64,000 nt of DNA from Nibribacter ruber (GCF_009913235.1 NZ_CP047897.1:3781001-3845000), one strand, 5' to 3'; shown: positions 6,337 through 16,627, numbered from the stretch's first letter. A program made the numbers and translations. The notes: generated by a model from the letters alone, not told the origin.

Positions 6337-9042
6337 CTATTGGTACCTATAAGGGTTGGCGCTTCCGGTCCTGCGTATTCTCAGGTCTTGCAGAATAGAG
6401 GACTTGGCGTTAATGCTGATGTTGTACATCTGGTACGGTCCAAACGGTACCCAGTTGATGGACATTTGCCAGCAGTGTAGGTCTCGCATGATAGAGATGT
6501 TGGTATAGCTCAACATCTTGTTCTTGAAGTCATAGTTGGTGGTGTACGTGAAATTCCACTTTTCTGTGAGCGTCACAGAACCGTTGATCCCCGCAGAGGT
6601 GGCCACGTTTTCCAGACGGTTGTCTTCCAGGCTTCTGCCAAAGTTGGAGGTCAAATCAATGGCCAGCGTCCACGGGATATTAAAATCTACGTAGTCGGCG
6701 GCGGTCAAATCGCGCTGCAGGCTGGGCAGGTTGGTGGGCGGTGGAACTTTGGAGTCTTGTTGTTGCTTGCGGGCCGAGGGGTTCAGTTCAAAGCTGGTGT
6801 TAAAGTACAGGCTGGTGATTCTGGCAAAGTTAAATCCTCCCTCTTCTACCAGCAGGCGGTCAATTCTGCGGTTGTTCTGGTCATACTGGTACGGGTCCAG
6901 GATGGCGCCGGCCGTCAGCGGGAAGCTGTTGAACAGACGCGTGCTCAGGTCAATGTTGATGTTGGAGAGCTTGAACGAGTCGGCGGCAAAGTTGTAGGCA
7001 GAGCGTATGGCAAAGCGGTCAATCAAACTCACTTTCTTGAAGCCGCCGGCGCTGTCACCTTCGGTCTTTACTTTCATCTCCACGTTGTTGTCAATGCCAA
7101 AGGTCAAGGCGCTGGTCAGGCCGGGGGCGGGCACGTTTCCTTCCAATCCCTGGAAACGGGAAAGTAATTGGGTGTTGCCCCGGTCATCACTCTGCACGCG
7201 CTGGTAAAACCCAAATTCAGGCCGCCCGAAGTCCGGTCTGAAGCTATAGCCAAGGTTTGGCGTAAGGGTGTGCCGGATGGCCTGTACCTTTTTGCCTTTG
7301 AAGTTGGCGATGCCGTACACGTTGGTGGTAAAAGACAACCCACCTGAATATTGGTACGCCCTATGGAAGCCGCTCACCGTGTCTATCTTGAGCAGATTTG
7401 AATTTGGAATGGAGCTGTACGTGAATTTCTTGGTAAACCAGCTCTCGTTGTAAGATACGCTGGGCGTCAGCTTAAAATACTTGAACAGATTAATGGTCCC
7501 CAGGGTGATGGGAATGTCATGGTTAACGGTTAGGCGGGCGTTCCTGAAGATCTCAGACAGGTTGGTGCCATTGATGGCCAGCGTGGTGTCTCTTCTCTCT
7601 GAATCAAAGAAAGGATAGCCGGCGTTACCACCCTTAGAAATAGTGTTGGTCACGTTCTGGCGGGCGGTAAGGTTATACCCAATGCGTATGCCTTCAATCC
7701 AGCGACCCGTCAAGGTGCCGCCAAACCACTCAATGGGGCTTTGGCTGGCTACGCCCAAGCTGATGTCTGGCAACACAAAACTCATCACCTGTGCGGCTTC
7801 TGTAATGGTGGTGTCCTTTCCCTCCTTGGTTTTGTACGTGTAGGTGTTTACTCCCTGGCTCTGGCTCTGAGATAGGTTAATGCCATAATTGATAGGGGAG
7901 TTGGGGCTGCTCTTACGGTAAGAAACGTTGGAGTTAAACGCCGGACTCAAGGCCTGCTGCGCGCTGGTAGGGTTGCGCTGGTTAAAGAACTGGCTACCCG
8001 CGTTCACACTGGCAGAAAACTGTCCTTTACCCGGTCTGGTAATGGGCTGGTGGCTCCAGTTGATCCAAATGTCCCTGGAGTCTCCGGAGAGTCTGTATTC
8101 TTCATCCAGGCGGGCCACGTTCAGGTTCTCGGCGCCTTTGGTGTAGGAGTGGCGTAGGCTGAAGTTACCATTGAACTTGTAGCGGCTAATGTATTGTGAC
8201 TGCACCTGCACGCCATACCCGCCCAGCGAATAGATGTCACCGGTAAAGCGCATGTCCATGTAATCATTCACGGCCCAGTAAAAGCCACCTTCGCGCAGGT
8301 AGAAGCCCTGTTGCACTGATTCGCCGAAGGAGGGAATAATTATGCCCGAACCGCGTTTCTGAGGAGAGGGAAAGAACCCAAACGGAAACCCGATGGGCGT
8401 GGGCACGTCTGCAAACACCAAATGAAAAGGCCCGGCCACCACACGGTCATTGGGAATCACCTTCATCTTGGAGGCCTTTATGTAAAAGTGCGGGTGCTCC
8501 AGATTACAGGTGGTGTACCGCGCGTGGCGGCCGTAAATCTCATTGAGCTCGTTTTTCTTGATGGTCTCCGCATGAATGAAACCTTCGCCCTGCGTGGTCA
8601 CGGCGCCAGAGACTTTCCCCTTTTTGGTTTTGTAGTTGTAGACAATGCGCTGGGCCTGGTAGGTCTCGGCCCCGTTCTTGAACAGGGGCTTCTCCTGGAG
8701 TACGCCGGCAGAATCTAAAAGGCCTTCTGCAGTGAGGGTATTGGTTTTCCAGCTGATCTGGATGTAGGCGGCGTCCAGGGCAATCTCTCCATAATCAATG
8801 TGGGCCTGGCCATACAAATGCATGATCTGGCTGATGGCGTCATACCTGATGGAGTCTTTGGCCTTATAATTGATAGTGGTCTCAATGGCACCTGTACGGG
8901 CCTTGGCCGTGTCTTTGACAGACACAGAAAGGGAGTCTGGACGGGCCGGACGAACCTGGGCCATACCCTCCAAACTGGTGAATACGGCAGCTAGAACCAG
9001 GAGGGCAACTGCTAAAAACTGGAGGGATCGCTTCTGATTCAA
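6337..9042 (-). CDS. lptD: LPS-assembly outer membrane protein LptD (OstA-like)
   Basis: A 901-residue secreted protein with an N-terminal signal (hydrophobic residues about 8-22, Ala-Gln cleavage region near 28). An OstA/LptA-like beta-jellyroll segment follows ([20 protein letters not shown]), then a long alternating, Tyr/Asn-rich region ending in strand-like sequence, as expected for the 26-stranded barrel. LptD inserts lipopolysaccharide into the outer leaflet. The start codon is TTG. The length fits the Bacteroidota form of the family, which is only weakly similar to the E. coli protein. It is divergent from the amidase and mlaD genes. Confidence 0.85.
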   Translation of the reverse strand: MNQKRSLQFLAVALLVLAAVFTSLEGMAQVRPARPDSLSVSVKDTAKARTGAIETTINYKAKDSIRYDAISQIMHLYGQAHIDYGEIALDAAYIQISWKTNTLTAEGLLDSAGVLQEKPLFKNGAETYQAQRIVYNYKTKKGKVSGAVTTQGEGFIHAETIKKNELNEIYGRHARYTTCNLEHPHFYIKASKMKVIPNDRVVAGPFHLVFADVPTPIGFPFGFFPSPQKRGSGIIIPSFGESVQQGFYLREGGFYWAVNDYMDMRFTGDIYSLGGYGVQVQSQYISRYKFNGNFSLRHSYTKGAENLNVARLDEEYRLSGDSRDIWINWSHQPITRPGKGQFSASVNAGSQFFNQRNPTSAQQALSPAFNSNVSYRKSSPNSPINYGINLSQSQSQGVNTYTYKTKEGKDTTITEAAQVMSFVLPDISLGVASQSPIEWFGGTLTGRWIEGIRIGYNLTARQNVTNTISKGGNAGYPFFDSERRDTTLAINGTNLSEIFRNARLTVNHDIPITLGTINLFKYFKLTPSVSYNESWFTKKFTYSSIPNSNLLKIDTVSGFHRAYQYSGGLSFTTNVYGIANFKGKKVQAIRHTLTPNLGYSFRPDFGRPEFGFYQRVQSDDRGNTQLLSRFQGLEGNVPAPGLTSALTFGIDNNVEMKVKTEGDSAGGFKKVSLIDRFAIRSAYNFAADSFKLSNINIDLSTRLFNSFPLTAGAILDPYQYDQNNRRIDRLLVEEGGFNFARITSLYFNTSFELNPSARKQQQDSKVPPPTNLPSLQRDLTAADYVDFNIPWTLAIDLTSNFGRSLEDNRLENVATSAGINGSVTLTEKWNFTYTTNYDFKNKMLSYTNISIMRDLHCWQMSINWVPFGPYQMYNISINAKSSILQDLRIRRTGSANPYRYQ

Positions 9043-9074
9043 GTAGAATTTTTGTTGTTTTGTACTTATTAGTA

Positions 9075-9082
9075 CAAAGTTA
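9075..9082 (-). promoter_or_regulatory. -7 box TAACTTTG upstream of lptD
   Basis: An exact TAnnTTTG match 33 bp upstream of the lptD TTG start in the 69-bp divergent region shared with the amidase gene. A near match TAGCTTTT (9089-9096) faces the amidase. Confidence 0.5.
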
Positions 9083-9111
9083 TTAACTATAGCTTTTAAC
9101 TAACGATACTC

Positions 9112-9888
9112 GTGAAAAATATTGTCTCCGGTTGCCTGCTTGTTTTTTTGCTTCTCCCATCCTTTACGCCAGCTAAACGGAAAGAGGTAGCCGTGCGCAC
9201 TGTGGTGATAGACGCCGGCCATGGCGGCAAAGATGTGGGGTGCAATGGTAAGTCTGCCTACGAAAAACACGTGGCCCTGGCCGTAGCCTTGCAACTAGGC
9301 AAGCAGATAGAACAGAACAACCCCGACGTAAAGGTAATCTATACGCGCAAAGATGACACCTTTGTGGAGTTGATAGACCGCGCCGGCATTGCCAATAAAA
9401 ATCACGCGGACTTATTTATTTCCATCCACTGCAACTCGGGGCCAAGTGCTGCCTACGGCACAGAAACCTACACCATGGGGCTGCACACGTCAAACGGCAA
9501 CCTGGCCGTGGCCAAGCGGGAGAACTCCGTAATCTTGCAGGAAGACAACTACAAAGAGAACTACGGCGGCTTCAATCCCAACTCGCCGCAGAGTCATATT
9601 CTGTTCAGCCTGTACCAAAGCGCGTACATTGACAACAGCCTTCGGTTTGCCCAGAAGGTAGAAAAACAATTTAAAAGCAAGTTGGGTCGTTCCAGCAGAG
9701 GCGTGAAGCAGGCGGGCTTTCTGGTGTTGTGGAAATCTGCCATGCCCAGCGCCCTCATTGAAATAGGATTCCTGACCAATCCTACGGAGGAGAAGTTCCT
9801 CAACGATAAATCCAACCAATCGTATATGGCTTCAGGCATATACCGGGCCTTCAAAGAGTACAAGCAAGAACTCGAGGCCATGAACTAA
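9112..9888 (+). CDS. N-acetylmuramoyl-L-alanine amidase (Amidase_3)
   Basis: The enzyme cleaves the amide bond between MurNAc and the stem peptide, acting in the periplasm in cell separation and wall turnover. A signal peptide covers about residues 1-21. Zinc ligands of the AmiC-type fold are visible: His37 (DAGHGG), Glu51 (YEKHVAL) and His106 (SIHCNS), with catalytic Glu217 in LIEIGFLTN. The 258-residue protein is a bare catalytic domain with no AMIN or SPOR domain. It starts with GTG. It is followed 13 bp later by the MCE protein, so the two are probably co-transcribed. Confidence 0.94.
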   Translation: MKNIVSGCLLVFLLLPSFTPAKRKEVAVRTVVIDAGHGGKDVGCNGKSAYEKHVALAVALQLGKQIEQNNPDVKVIYTRKDDTFVELIDRAGIANKNHADLFISIHCNSGPSAAYGTETYTMGLHTSNGNLAVAKRENSVILQEDNYKENYGGFNPNSPQSHILFSLYQSAYIDNSLRFAQKVEKQFKSKLGRSSRGVKQAGFLVLWKSAMPSALIEIGFLTNPTEEKFLNDKSNQSYMASGIYRAFKEYKQELEAMN

Positions 9889-9901
9889 CCAACCCCAAAC
9901 T

Positions 9902-10915
9902 GTGAATTTATCCAAAGAACTCAAAGTAGCGTTGCTGGGCCTTGTAGCCGTAGCAGCACTCTACGTGGGCTTCCTCTTCTTAAAAGGCTCCAGCGTCTTT
10001 TCCTCTTCGCGTACGTTCTACGTCACTTATAAAAGCGTGTCGGGCCTTACGGTGTCCAACCCCGTCATCTTGAACGGCCTCAACGTGGGCATTGTGAAGG
10101 AAATGACCCTGCAGCCCGCCAAAGGCAACCAGGTGGTGGTGACCGTAGAAATCAATGAAGACATCCAGATTGGTGACTCAACGGTGGCCATGCTGGTGAG
10201 CTCAGATTTGCTGGGCGGCAAGGCCATAGAACTGTACATGGGCCAGAACAAGCGGCAGTATGATGGAGGCGAGAACCTTATTCCGTTTGTGAAGGAAAGC
10301 ATCACAGACTTGTTTGCGTCAAGGGCCATGCCAGTGCTGGACACCGTAGACTCTACCCTCATCCGGTTAAATTCCTTCCTGGACAAAGACGCCAAGCGCA
10401 GCATTCAATCCATCTTAATGAACGCTGAGGCCACCTCAGAAGCCATTAGGGCCATGACCATGGCCAACCAGGGCAACATCAACCAGATTGCCGGCAACCT
10501 GGCCCAGCTTACCGCGCAACTGCAGAACACAGAGAAGAAATTCAGCCAACTGGCGTCTAACCTTAATGAGATCACAGACACCATTGATGTGCAGACCATG
10601 AACCAAACCATCCGGAACATGAACGCCACCGTGACCGAGGCGCAACTGGCCATGAAGCGGTTCAATGAAAGCAACGGATCTCTGAACAAGTTCATGAACG
10701 ATGACTCTCTGTACCGCAACCTCAACGCCTCCAGCGCCAGCCTGAACGCCCTGCTCATGGATTTGAAAGCCAATCCTAAGCGCTACGTGCACTTCTCCCT
10801 CATTGGCGGCGGCACTAAAGTAGACAAGGCAGAGAACGTGAAAGAGGCCACCAAGGTGAAGAACGCCAACACGGTGGAGAAGGCCGGCACCATTGAAGAA
10901 GTAGAAAAGAAATAG
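9902..10915 (+). CDS. MCE/MlaD-family lipid-transport protein
   Basis: A 337-residue protein anchored by one N-terminal membrane helix (about residues 8-27). An MCE domain follows (FYVTYKSVSGLTVSNPVILNG and the KAIELYMG region). The C-terminal half is predicted helical, with Gln/Asn/Thr-rich heptad-like sequence. MCE proteins form hexameric rings that ferry phospholipids between the inner and outer membranes. It starts with GTG 13 bp after the amidase. The Mla ATPase and permease are not in the window. The tail is Lys/Glu/Val-rich and of low complexity. Confidence 0.88.
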   Translation: MNLSKELKVALLGLVAVAALYVGFLFLKGSSVFSSSRTFYVTYKSVSGLTVSNPVILNGLNVGIVKEMTLQPAKGNQVVVTVEINEDIQIGDSTVAMLVSSDLLGGKAIELYMGQNKRQYDGGENLIPFVKESITDLFASRAMPVLDTVDSTLIRLNSFLDKDAKRSIQSILMNAEATSEAIRAMTMANQGNINQIAGNLAQLTAQLQNTEKKFSQLASNLNEITDTIDVQTMNQTIRNMNATVTEAQLAMKRFNESNGSLNKFMNDDSLYRNLNASSASLNALLMDLKANPKRYVHFSLIGGGTKVDKAENVKEATKVKNANTVEKAGTIEEVEKK

Positions 10916-10937
10916 GTAACCTATTACCCCATAGAAG

Positions 10938-10975
10938 CGTTTTTGGCTTGTTTTCATGAAAACAGGCCAAAAACG
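10938..10975. repeat. 38-bp palindromic element, copy 5
   Basis: Centre AT, one mismatch pair. It lies 22 bp after the MlaD stop. The flanks add AAG on the left and CTT on the right, extending the symmetry by 3 bp. Confidence 0.9.
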
Positions 10976-11011
10976 CTTTTTGTTTTTATACAGGAAACAA
11001 TAGGCTAACAA

Positions 11012-11043
11012 TTGTTAGGCTTTCTGCATAATCCTTATATTTG
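11012..11043 (+). promoter_or_regulatory. Promoter of the acyl-CoA carboxylase gene
   Basis: TTG at 11012-11014 and TATATTTG at 11036-11043 are separated by 21 bp, close to the Bacteroidota -33/-7 arrangement. The ATG lies 48 bp downstream of the -7 box. Confidence 0.65.
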
Positions 11044-11091
11044 TCCATAGCCCGCAACGGGTAAATTCACCAACTACCGTACTCTTCCCGC

Positions 11092-12720
11092 ATGGATTTA
11101 GAATTCAATAAGAACGAAGACGCCTTAAAGCAGCTTTGTTTTCAGCTCCGGAGCAAACACCAGAAAGTGGCCTTGGGCGGTGGCGAGAAAGCCATTGCCA
11201 AGCAGCATGAAAAAGGTAAGCTTACCGCCCGTGAACGCATCCAGTACCTGATTGATGAGGACTCTGAGTTCTTAGAAATAGCCGCTTTTGCCGGCGAAGG
11301 CATGTACCAGGAGTACGGCGGTTGCCCCGGCGGCGGTGTAGTGGCTGGCATTGGGTATGTGAAAGGCCGTCAGTGCATGATTGTGGCCAATGACGCCACC
11401 GTGAAAGCGGGTGCCTGGTTTCCCATTACCGCCAAGAAAAACCTGCGCGCCCAGGAAATTGCCATGGAAAACCGCCTGCCAGTCATTTACCTGGTAGACA
11501 GTGCCGGCGTGTTTCTGCCCATGCAGGACGAGATTTTCCCGGACAAAGAGCACTTCGGGCGTATGTTCCGCAACAACGCCATCATGAGCTCTGAAGGCAT
11601 TGTGCAGATTTCTGCCATCATGGGTTCTTGCGTGGCGGGTGGAGCCTATCTGCCCATCATGAGCGATGAGGCCATGATTGTAGAAGGAACGGGTTCTATC
11701 TTCTTGGCCGGTTCTTACCTGGTAAAAGCTGCCATCGGGGAGACCATTGACAATGAAACCTTGGGCGGCGCGTCTACCCATTCAGAAATATCTGGCGTAA
11801 CGGATTATAAATTTGAAACCGATCAGGAGTGTCTGGACCACATCCGGAACATCTTTGACAAAATGGGCGACAACCCAAAGGCAGGTTTCAGTAGAACAGA
11901 GCCTGCCGCACCAAAGCTAGACCCCCAGGAAATCTACGGCCTTCTGCCCATGGACCGCGTGAAGCCCTATGACATGATGGACATCATCCTGCGCATGGTG
12001 GACAACTCTGAGTTTGAGCCTTACAAGGACTTATATGGCCAGAGCTTGATCTGCGGCTTGGCCCGTATTGACGGTTGGGCCGTGGGCATTGTAGCCAACC
12101 AACGCAAGATTGTTAAAAGCAAGAAAGGCGAGATGCAGATGGGCGGCGTGATCTACTCAGACTCTGCAGACAAGGCCGCGCGCTTTATCATGAACTGTAA
12201 CCAGAAGAAAATTCCGTTGGTGTTCTTGCAAGACGTGTCGGGCTTTATGGTAGGTAGCAAGGCAGAGCACGGCGGTATCATTAAAGACGGCGCGAAGTTG
12301 GTAAATGCCATGAGCAATTCTGTGGTGCCAAAATTCACCATCTTAATTGGCAACAGCTACGGCGCTGGTAATTATGCCATGTGCGGCAAAGCCTATGACC
12401 CACGCCTGATTTACGCCTGGCCAACCGCGCAACTGGCGGTGATGAGTGGAGCTTCAGCGGCGAAGACCTTGTTGCAGATTCAGGTAGCCTCCCTCAAATC
12501 CAAAGGCGAAGTCATCACCCCAGAAGCCGAGAAAGAGTTGTTGGATAAAATCACTGCCCGCTACAATGAGCAGCTGAGCCCGTACTACGCAGCCTCAAGA
12601 CTGTGGGTAGACGGCATCATTGATCCTCTGGAAACCCGCAAGGTGATCTCCATGGGCATTGAAGCCGCCAACAACGCGCCCATCACCAAACCCTTCAACG
12701 TAGGCGTTATTCAAACTTGA
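11092..12720 (+). CDS. Acyl-CoA carboxylase, carboxyltransferase (beta) subunit
   Basis: A 542-residue biotin-dependent carboxyltransferase, matching methylcrotonyl- or propionyl-CoA carboxylase beta subunits in length. Both crotonase-fold halves are present: the N-terminal half with VYLVDSAG-like IYLVDSAGVFLPMQDEIFP and GSCVAGGAYLPIMSDE, and the C-terminal half with IPLVFLQDVSGFMVG and ILIGNSYGAGNYAMCG. The FPDKEHFGRMF stretch favours a methylcrotonyl-CoA-type enzyme (leucine breakdown), but substrate choice is not certain. The biotin carboxylase partner is not within the window. It has its own promoter. Confidence 0.92.
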   Translation: MDLEFNKNEDALKQLCFQLRSKHQKVALGGGEKAIAKQHEKGKLTARERIQYLIDEDSEFLEIAAFAGEGMYQEYGGCPGGGVVAGIGYVKGRQCMIVANDATVKAGAWFPITAKKNLRAQEIAMENRLPVIYLVDSAGVFLPMQDEIFPDKEHFGRMFRNNAIMSSEGIVQISAIMGSCVAGGAYLPIMSDEAMIVEGTGSIFLAGSYLVKAAIGETIDNETLGGASTHSEISGVTDYKFETDQECLDHIRNIFDKMGDNPKAGFSRTEPAAPKLDPQEIYGLLPMDRVKPYDMMDIILRMVDNSEFEPYKDLYGQSLICGLARIDGWAVGIVANQRKIVKSKKGEMQMGGVIYSDSADKAARFIMNCNQKKIPLVFLQDVSGFMVGSKAEHGGIIKDGAKLVNAMSNSVVPKFTILIGNSYGAGNYAMCGKAYDPRLIYAWPTAQLAVMSGASAAKTLLQIQVASLKSKGEVITPEAEKELLDKITARYNEQLSPYYAASRLWVDGIIDPLETRKVISMGIEAANNAPITKPFNVGVIQT

Positions 12721-12725
12721 TTGTG

Positions 12726-12838
12726 AGAATTAGAAATTAAAAATTATGAATTAGAATTGGCGCGCTTCCTTTCCTAGCCGTATTCTCTTTCATATTGTCA
12801 ACTATAATTTCTAATTTTTCATTTCTAATTTTTAATTG
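12726..12838. repeat. Inverted pair of ATTAGAAATTAAAAATT word repeats
   Basis: The left arm (12726-12758) reads GAATTAGAAATTAAAAATTA and so on. The right arm (12803-12838) is its approximate reverse complement (ATAATTTCTAATTTTTCATT). About 45 bp of ordinary sequence separates them, filling the gap to the next gene. Confidence 0.6.
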
Positions 12839-12849
12839 AATACGCAGTT

Positions 12850-13752
12850 TTGACAAACAAAGAATTAAAGGCGCTGATTTCGCTGTTGGATGATGAAGAC
12901 CCAGATGTGGTGGCGCATGTGCATGGCCGCATTGTGGAGCTGGGGGAGACCATTACGCCTTTTCTGGAGGAAGCCTGGGAAGAAAGCCTGGACCCCGAAC
13001 ATCAGAAAAAGCTGGAAGACCTCATCCATGATCTTCAGTTTGAGGCCCTGCACCGGCGCCTGAAGGAGTGGAAAGAGGAGGGCGCCGAGGACCTGCTCAA
13101 AGGCATGTGGCTGGTGAACACCTACCAGTACCCAGATGTGCGCATGGAGGACGTCATGAAGATCATTGGGGAGCTGCACTATGAGGTCTGGGTTCAAGTA
13201 AAGCCCGAGATGCATCCCTACGACCAGGTTAAGGCTTTGAACCACGTTCTGTTCAAGCTGCAGCATTTTTCTGCCAACACCAAGAACTTTCATGCGCCCA
13301 CCAATTCCATGCTGTACCAGGTGTTGGAGAGCAAGCGCGGCAATCCATTGACCCTGTGCGTGATTTACATGACCATGGCCCAACGGATGGGGTTGCCGGT
13401 GTACGGCGTGAACCTGCCCAACCTCTTCATCCTGACGTACAAAAGTGAGGTGGTGCCGCAGTTTTACATCAATGTTTATAACCGGGGGCTCATCCTCACT
13501 AAGAATGACATTGACAACTACATCCTGCAACTCAACCTGAACCCGGTAGACATTTTCTATGAACCCTGCGCGCCCATAGACATTGTGCGGAGGGCCCTCC
13601 GGAATCTGTCCATGTCCTATGAAAAACTGAACGACCCTGAGAAGGCCACCGAGATTGAGAAGTTGTTAGACGTGCTTGCTGATGATCCTGTTGATGAGGC
13701 AGAGGACGAAGACTCTGATGATTCTGAGGGGAGCGAAGATTGGGAAGACTAG
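12850..13752 (+). CDS. SirB1-like protein (transglutaminase-like core 2)
   Basis: A 300-residue protein with the SirB1/Transglut_core2 signature around residues 150-200: KRGNPLTLCVIYMTMAQRMG then LPVYGVNLPNLFILTY. The usual His of the LPGHF motif is replaced here (LPNLF), so it may lack catalysis, as other members of this family are thought to. The C-terminal region (residues about 240-275) resembles a TPR-like helical pair, followed by an acidic Asp/Glu-rich tail. The start is TTG. Molecular role unknown. A 38-bp palindrome starts directly after its stop codon. Confidence 0.8.
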   Translation: MTNKELKALISLLDDEDPDVVAHVHGRIVELGETITPFLEEAWEESLDPEHQKKLEDLIHDLQFEALHRRLKEWKEEGAEDLLKGMWLVNTYQYPDVRMEDVMKIIGELHYEVWVQVKPEMHPYDQVKALNHVLFKLQHFSANTKNFHAPTNSMLYQVLESKRGNPLTLCVIYMTMAQRMGLPVYGVNLPNLFILTYKSEVVPQFYINVYNRGLILTKNDIDNYILQLNLNPVDIFYEPCAPIDIVRRALRNLSMSYEKLNDPEKATEIEKLLDVLADDPVDEAEDEDSDDSEGSEDWED

Positions 13753-13790
13753 CGTTTTTTGCCTGTTTTCCAGAAAATAGCCCAAAAACG
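13753..13790. repeat. 38-bp palindromic element, copy 6
   Basis: Begins at the base after the stop codon of the SirB1-like gene (0 bp gap). Centre CA. The terminator hairpin follows at once. Confidence 0.85.
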
Positions 13791-13827
13791 GAGAAGCCAC
13801 CCTTGCACAGGGTAGCTTCTCCGTTTT
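13791..13827 (+). terminator. Terminator of the SirB1-like gene
   Basis: GAGAAGCCACCC / GGGTAGCTTCTC stem, then CGTTTTT. On the opposite strand the hairpin is followed by CGTTTTTGGG from the adjoining palindrome, so it could stop transcription from both directions. Confidence 0.85.
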
Positions 13828-13946
13828 TGGTGTCATACGCATGGCCGGTAGAGTGGTGATGAATCCTCTGATTCCCGGTGCTTCCTCCTTGTTCTGAACC
13901 TCAAAATGCGTATCTTACCTTGCTGAGAAGGCCGGTAGTCTGTTCT

Positions 13947-16604
13947 ATGAGAAAGAGTTATACGCGTTTTACGTTTCTGTATTCTGTGCTTGCTTTTGCC
14001 TGCAGCTTCTGCCTGGCAGGGCAGCCAGCGTGGGCGCAAATTCCTTCTGCCAGAACAGTAGTGAATTCCAAACTGGCCCCAGCGCTTAGAACAGGCAACC
14101 GCTCACATGTACACACCGCGCTGCGGGTGCAGGTAAAAGATGCTGCCGCTTTCAAAAAGTGGGCTACCCAGTACCTGCCAGCTGCCTCTGACCCCGTGTC
14201 TACTACGCTTCCGGCAGTGTATCTGGTAAAAGGAGTAACCGCAGGTGATGTTCAGAAGCTGGCACTGTGCCCCTGGGTAACGTACGTAGACGTGCCCAAC
14301 CGGCGTGCCCAAGAAGAAAGCTATCTGCAAAACGCTGATTTCAGGGTGAACCGGGTGACGGCCTTGCATTCTCTGTTTCCAGACATCCACGGCAAGGGCT
14401 TAACGGTTTCTGTGAAAGAACAGCCCTTTGACACCACAGACATAGATTTCAAGGCCCGGGTAAAGTCCTCTGCTGCCTTCCAGAAGACGGTAACGCCCCA
14501 CGCCACGGCCATGGCTACGTTGGTGGCGGGCGCCGGCAATACAGCCGAAGCGTCACGTGGAGTGGCCTGGCAAAGCTCTCTCACCTCTTCAGACTTCACC
14601 AACCTTGCACCAGATGATACAGAAGAGTTAAAGCGCCAGCAAGTGAGCGTTCAAAACCATTCTTACGGCGTGGGAGTGGAGAATTATTATGGCCTGGAAA
14701 GCCAGGCCTATGACCGGCAGAGCCTTCAGATGCCCACCTTGCTGCATGTGTTTTCATCAGGGAACTCCGGGAACAAGGCTGCTACCGAAGGGCCGTACGC
14801 CAGCACCAGTGGCTTTGCCAACTTAACGGGTCAGTTCAAGGTTTCCAAGAATACATTGAGCGTAGGGGCCATTGATACGTCTGGGCAGGTCAGCATCTTG
14901 AGTTCCAGAGGACCCACCTATGACGGTCGCATCAAGCCAGAGGTGGTAGCCTTTGGCGAAGCGGGTACCTCAGAGGCGGCCTCGGTGGTGTCAGGGATCG
15001 CGCTGGTGGTACAAGATGCCTATAGAAAGCAAAACAATGGTGCCCTGCCGCCTTCAGAATTAGTGAAAGCAGCCATCATCAATGCAGCCGATGACAAGGG
15101 TGCCCCGCAGGTAGACTATGCCGCGGGCTTTGGCAACGCAGACGCGCTAGGCGCCGTGCAGGCTATCGTAGAACGCCGCTATGCCAGCACACAGGTAAGC
15201 CAGGGTGCCACCCAAAGCATCAGGTTGACCGTTCCGAAGGGGATGGGGCAGGTAAAGGTTACCTTGGTATGGTCAGATAAAGAAGGAACGCCCGGCACTG
15301 ACAAAGCACTGGTAAACGACTTGGACCTGGTGATAAAAGAAACCGCGGCTAACCGCCAGTGGCTACCCTGGGGCTTAAGCGTGTATGCCCATAAAGATTC
15401 TTTACAAGCACCCGCGCGCAGAAAAGCAGATCACCTCAACAACGTAGAGCAAGTGACCATTGCCCAACCGGCCGCCGGGGAATATGAGATACAAGTGACC
15501 GGGTACCAATTGGAGGGTGGCCAGCAATCCTTTAGCGTAGTGTATGAGTATGAAAAGGCGTTTACCTGGGCCTACCCGTTTAAAGACAGCCACCTGGAAG
15601 CAGGGCAGACGTCTCGGCTGCGCTGGTTCACGCCTGTAAAGAGCGGCGCCACCGCTACCCTTGAGTTTAGATACGCTGGTAGTGCAGAGCCTTGGCAGAC
15701 GCTTAAGGAAGGTGTGATGTTGGACCAAGAGGCCGTAGATGTGGCTTTGCCAGATACCACTGCCTTGGCAGAGCTGAGAATGGTAATAGGCGCTGCCACG
15801 TATGAGACTGGCACTTTTATGCTCAGTCCTATGCTTGCGTTACAGGTAGGCTACCAATGCGGAGACGAAGTGATGTTTTTCTGGCCGTCGGCGCCAGGGG
15901 CGGAGGCGTATCAGGTGTATGTGCTGGGCAACCAGTTCATGGAACCACTTGCCCAGACCAGGGACACTGTTTTCGCCTTCAGAAAGAGCCAATACCAGGC
16001 GGTGCAGTATGCGGTGGCACCCATGGTGCAGGTTAAGTTGGGCGCCAGAAGCTTTACCAAAGACTATACCCTGCAGCCGGTAGGTTGTTACGTGACCAGT
16101 TTCCTGCCCAAGTACTTCGTGTCAGATACCGTGCTGCTAGACCTCCAGATTAGCACCAGCTACGGCCTGGCCGCCATGTATCTTGAAAAGAGAATAGACG
16201 GTGAGTTCAAGGTTATGCAGCCTATAGCGCTGGGATCCAAGACAGACTTTGCCCTGCAGGATTTGGCTCCAGCGGCAGGGTGGAATGAGTATCGTGTCAA
16301 ACTCGTCACCCAAAGTGGAGCTACCTTTTACAGCCAGGCTGAAGGGCTTTTCTACACGCCAGATTCTTTTATTCAAGTATACCCCAATCCGGTGTTGGCC
16401 GGCCAAGACTTGCAAATCATTACCAATAGCAGCGACATCAATACCATTTTTATCTATGACCAGGTGGGTCGGTTGGTGCGAGAGTACGCACAAGACGGGG
16501 CCATAAAAGTAATAGAGACCAAAGGACTCAGGCCCGGCGCTTATTTCATTAAGGTGCTTTCTCCGTCGGGCAACCTCACCCAAGCCAAAGTGATTCTCCT
16601 TTAA
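13947..16604 (+). CDS. Secreted S8 subtilisin-like peptidase with T9SS sorting domain
   Basis: I start at ATG 13947, giving 885 residues and a signal peptide (residues 1-31, ending PAWAQ). The S8 domain spans about residues 130-430. His185 (TPHATAMATL), Asn273 (SSGNSGN) and Ser342 (GTSEAASVVSG) fit the catalytic and oxyanion residues. The usual D-S/T-G motif is replaced by SVKEQPFDTTDID (158-167), and the Pro of GTSxAxP is also absent. Beta-rich domains follow. The last ~75 residues (YPNPVLAGQ... then LRPGAYFIKVLS) form a type IX sorting domain, so it is probably exported through PorX-linked T9SS. Confidence 0.9.
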   Translation: MRKSYTRFTFLYSVLAFACSFCLAGQPAWAQIPSARTVVNSKLAPALRTGNRSHVHTALRVQVKDAAAFKKWATQYLPAASDPVSTTLPAVYLVKGVTAGDVQKLALCPWVTYVDVPNRRAQEESYLQNADFRVNRVTALHSLFPDIHGKGLTVSVKEQPFDTTDIDFKARVKSSAAFQKTVTPHATAMATLVAGAGNTAEASRGVAWQSSLTSSDFTNLAPDDTEELKRQQVSVQNHSYGVGVENYYGLESQAYDRQSLQMPTLLHVFSSGNSGNKAATEGPYASTSGFANLTGQFKVSKNTLSVGAIDTSGQVSILSSRGPTYDGRIKPEVVAFGEAGTSEAASVVSGIALVVQDAYRKQNNGALPPSELVKAAIINAADDKGAPQVDYAAGFGNADALGAVQAIVERRYASTQVSQGATQSIRLTVPKGMGQVKVTLVWSDKEGTPGTDKALVNDLDLVIKETAANRQWLPWGLSVYAHKDSLQAPARRKADHLNNVEQVTIAQPAAGEYEIQVTGYQLEGGQQSFSVVYEYEKAFTWAYPFKDSHLEAGQTSRLRWFTPVKSGATATLEFRYAGSAEPWQTLKEGVMLDQEAVDVALPDTTALAELRMVIGAATYETGTFMLSPMLALQVGYQCGDEVMFFWPSAPGAEAYQVYVLGNQFMEPLAQTRDTVFAFRKSQYQAVQYAVAPMVQVKLGARSFTKDYTLQPVGCYVTSFLPKYFVSDTVLLDLQISTSYGLAAMYLEKRIDGEFKVMQPIALGSKTDFALQDLAPAAGWNEYRVKLVTQSGATFYSQAEGLFYTPDSFIQVYPNPVLAGQDLQIITNSSDINTIFIYDQVGRLVREYAQDGAIKVIETKGLRPGAYFIKVLSPSGNLTQAKVILL

Positions 16605-16627
16605 CTTCCTTTGTATTGAGATGCCCT

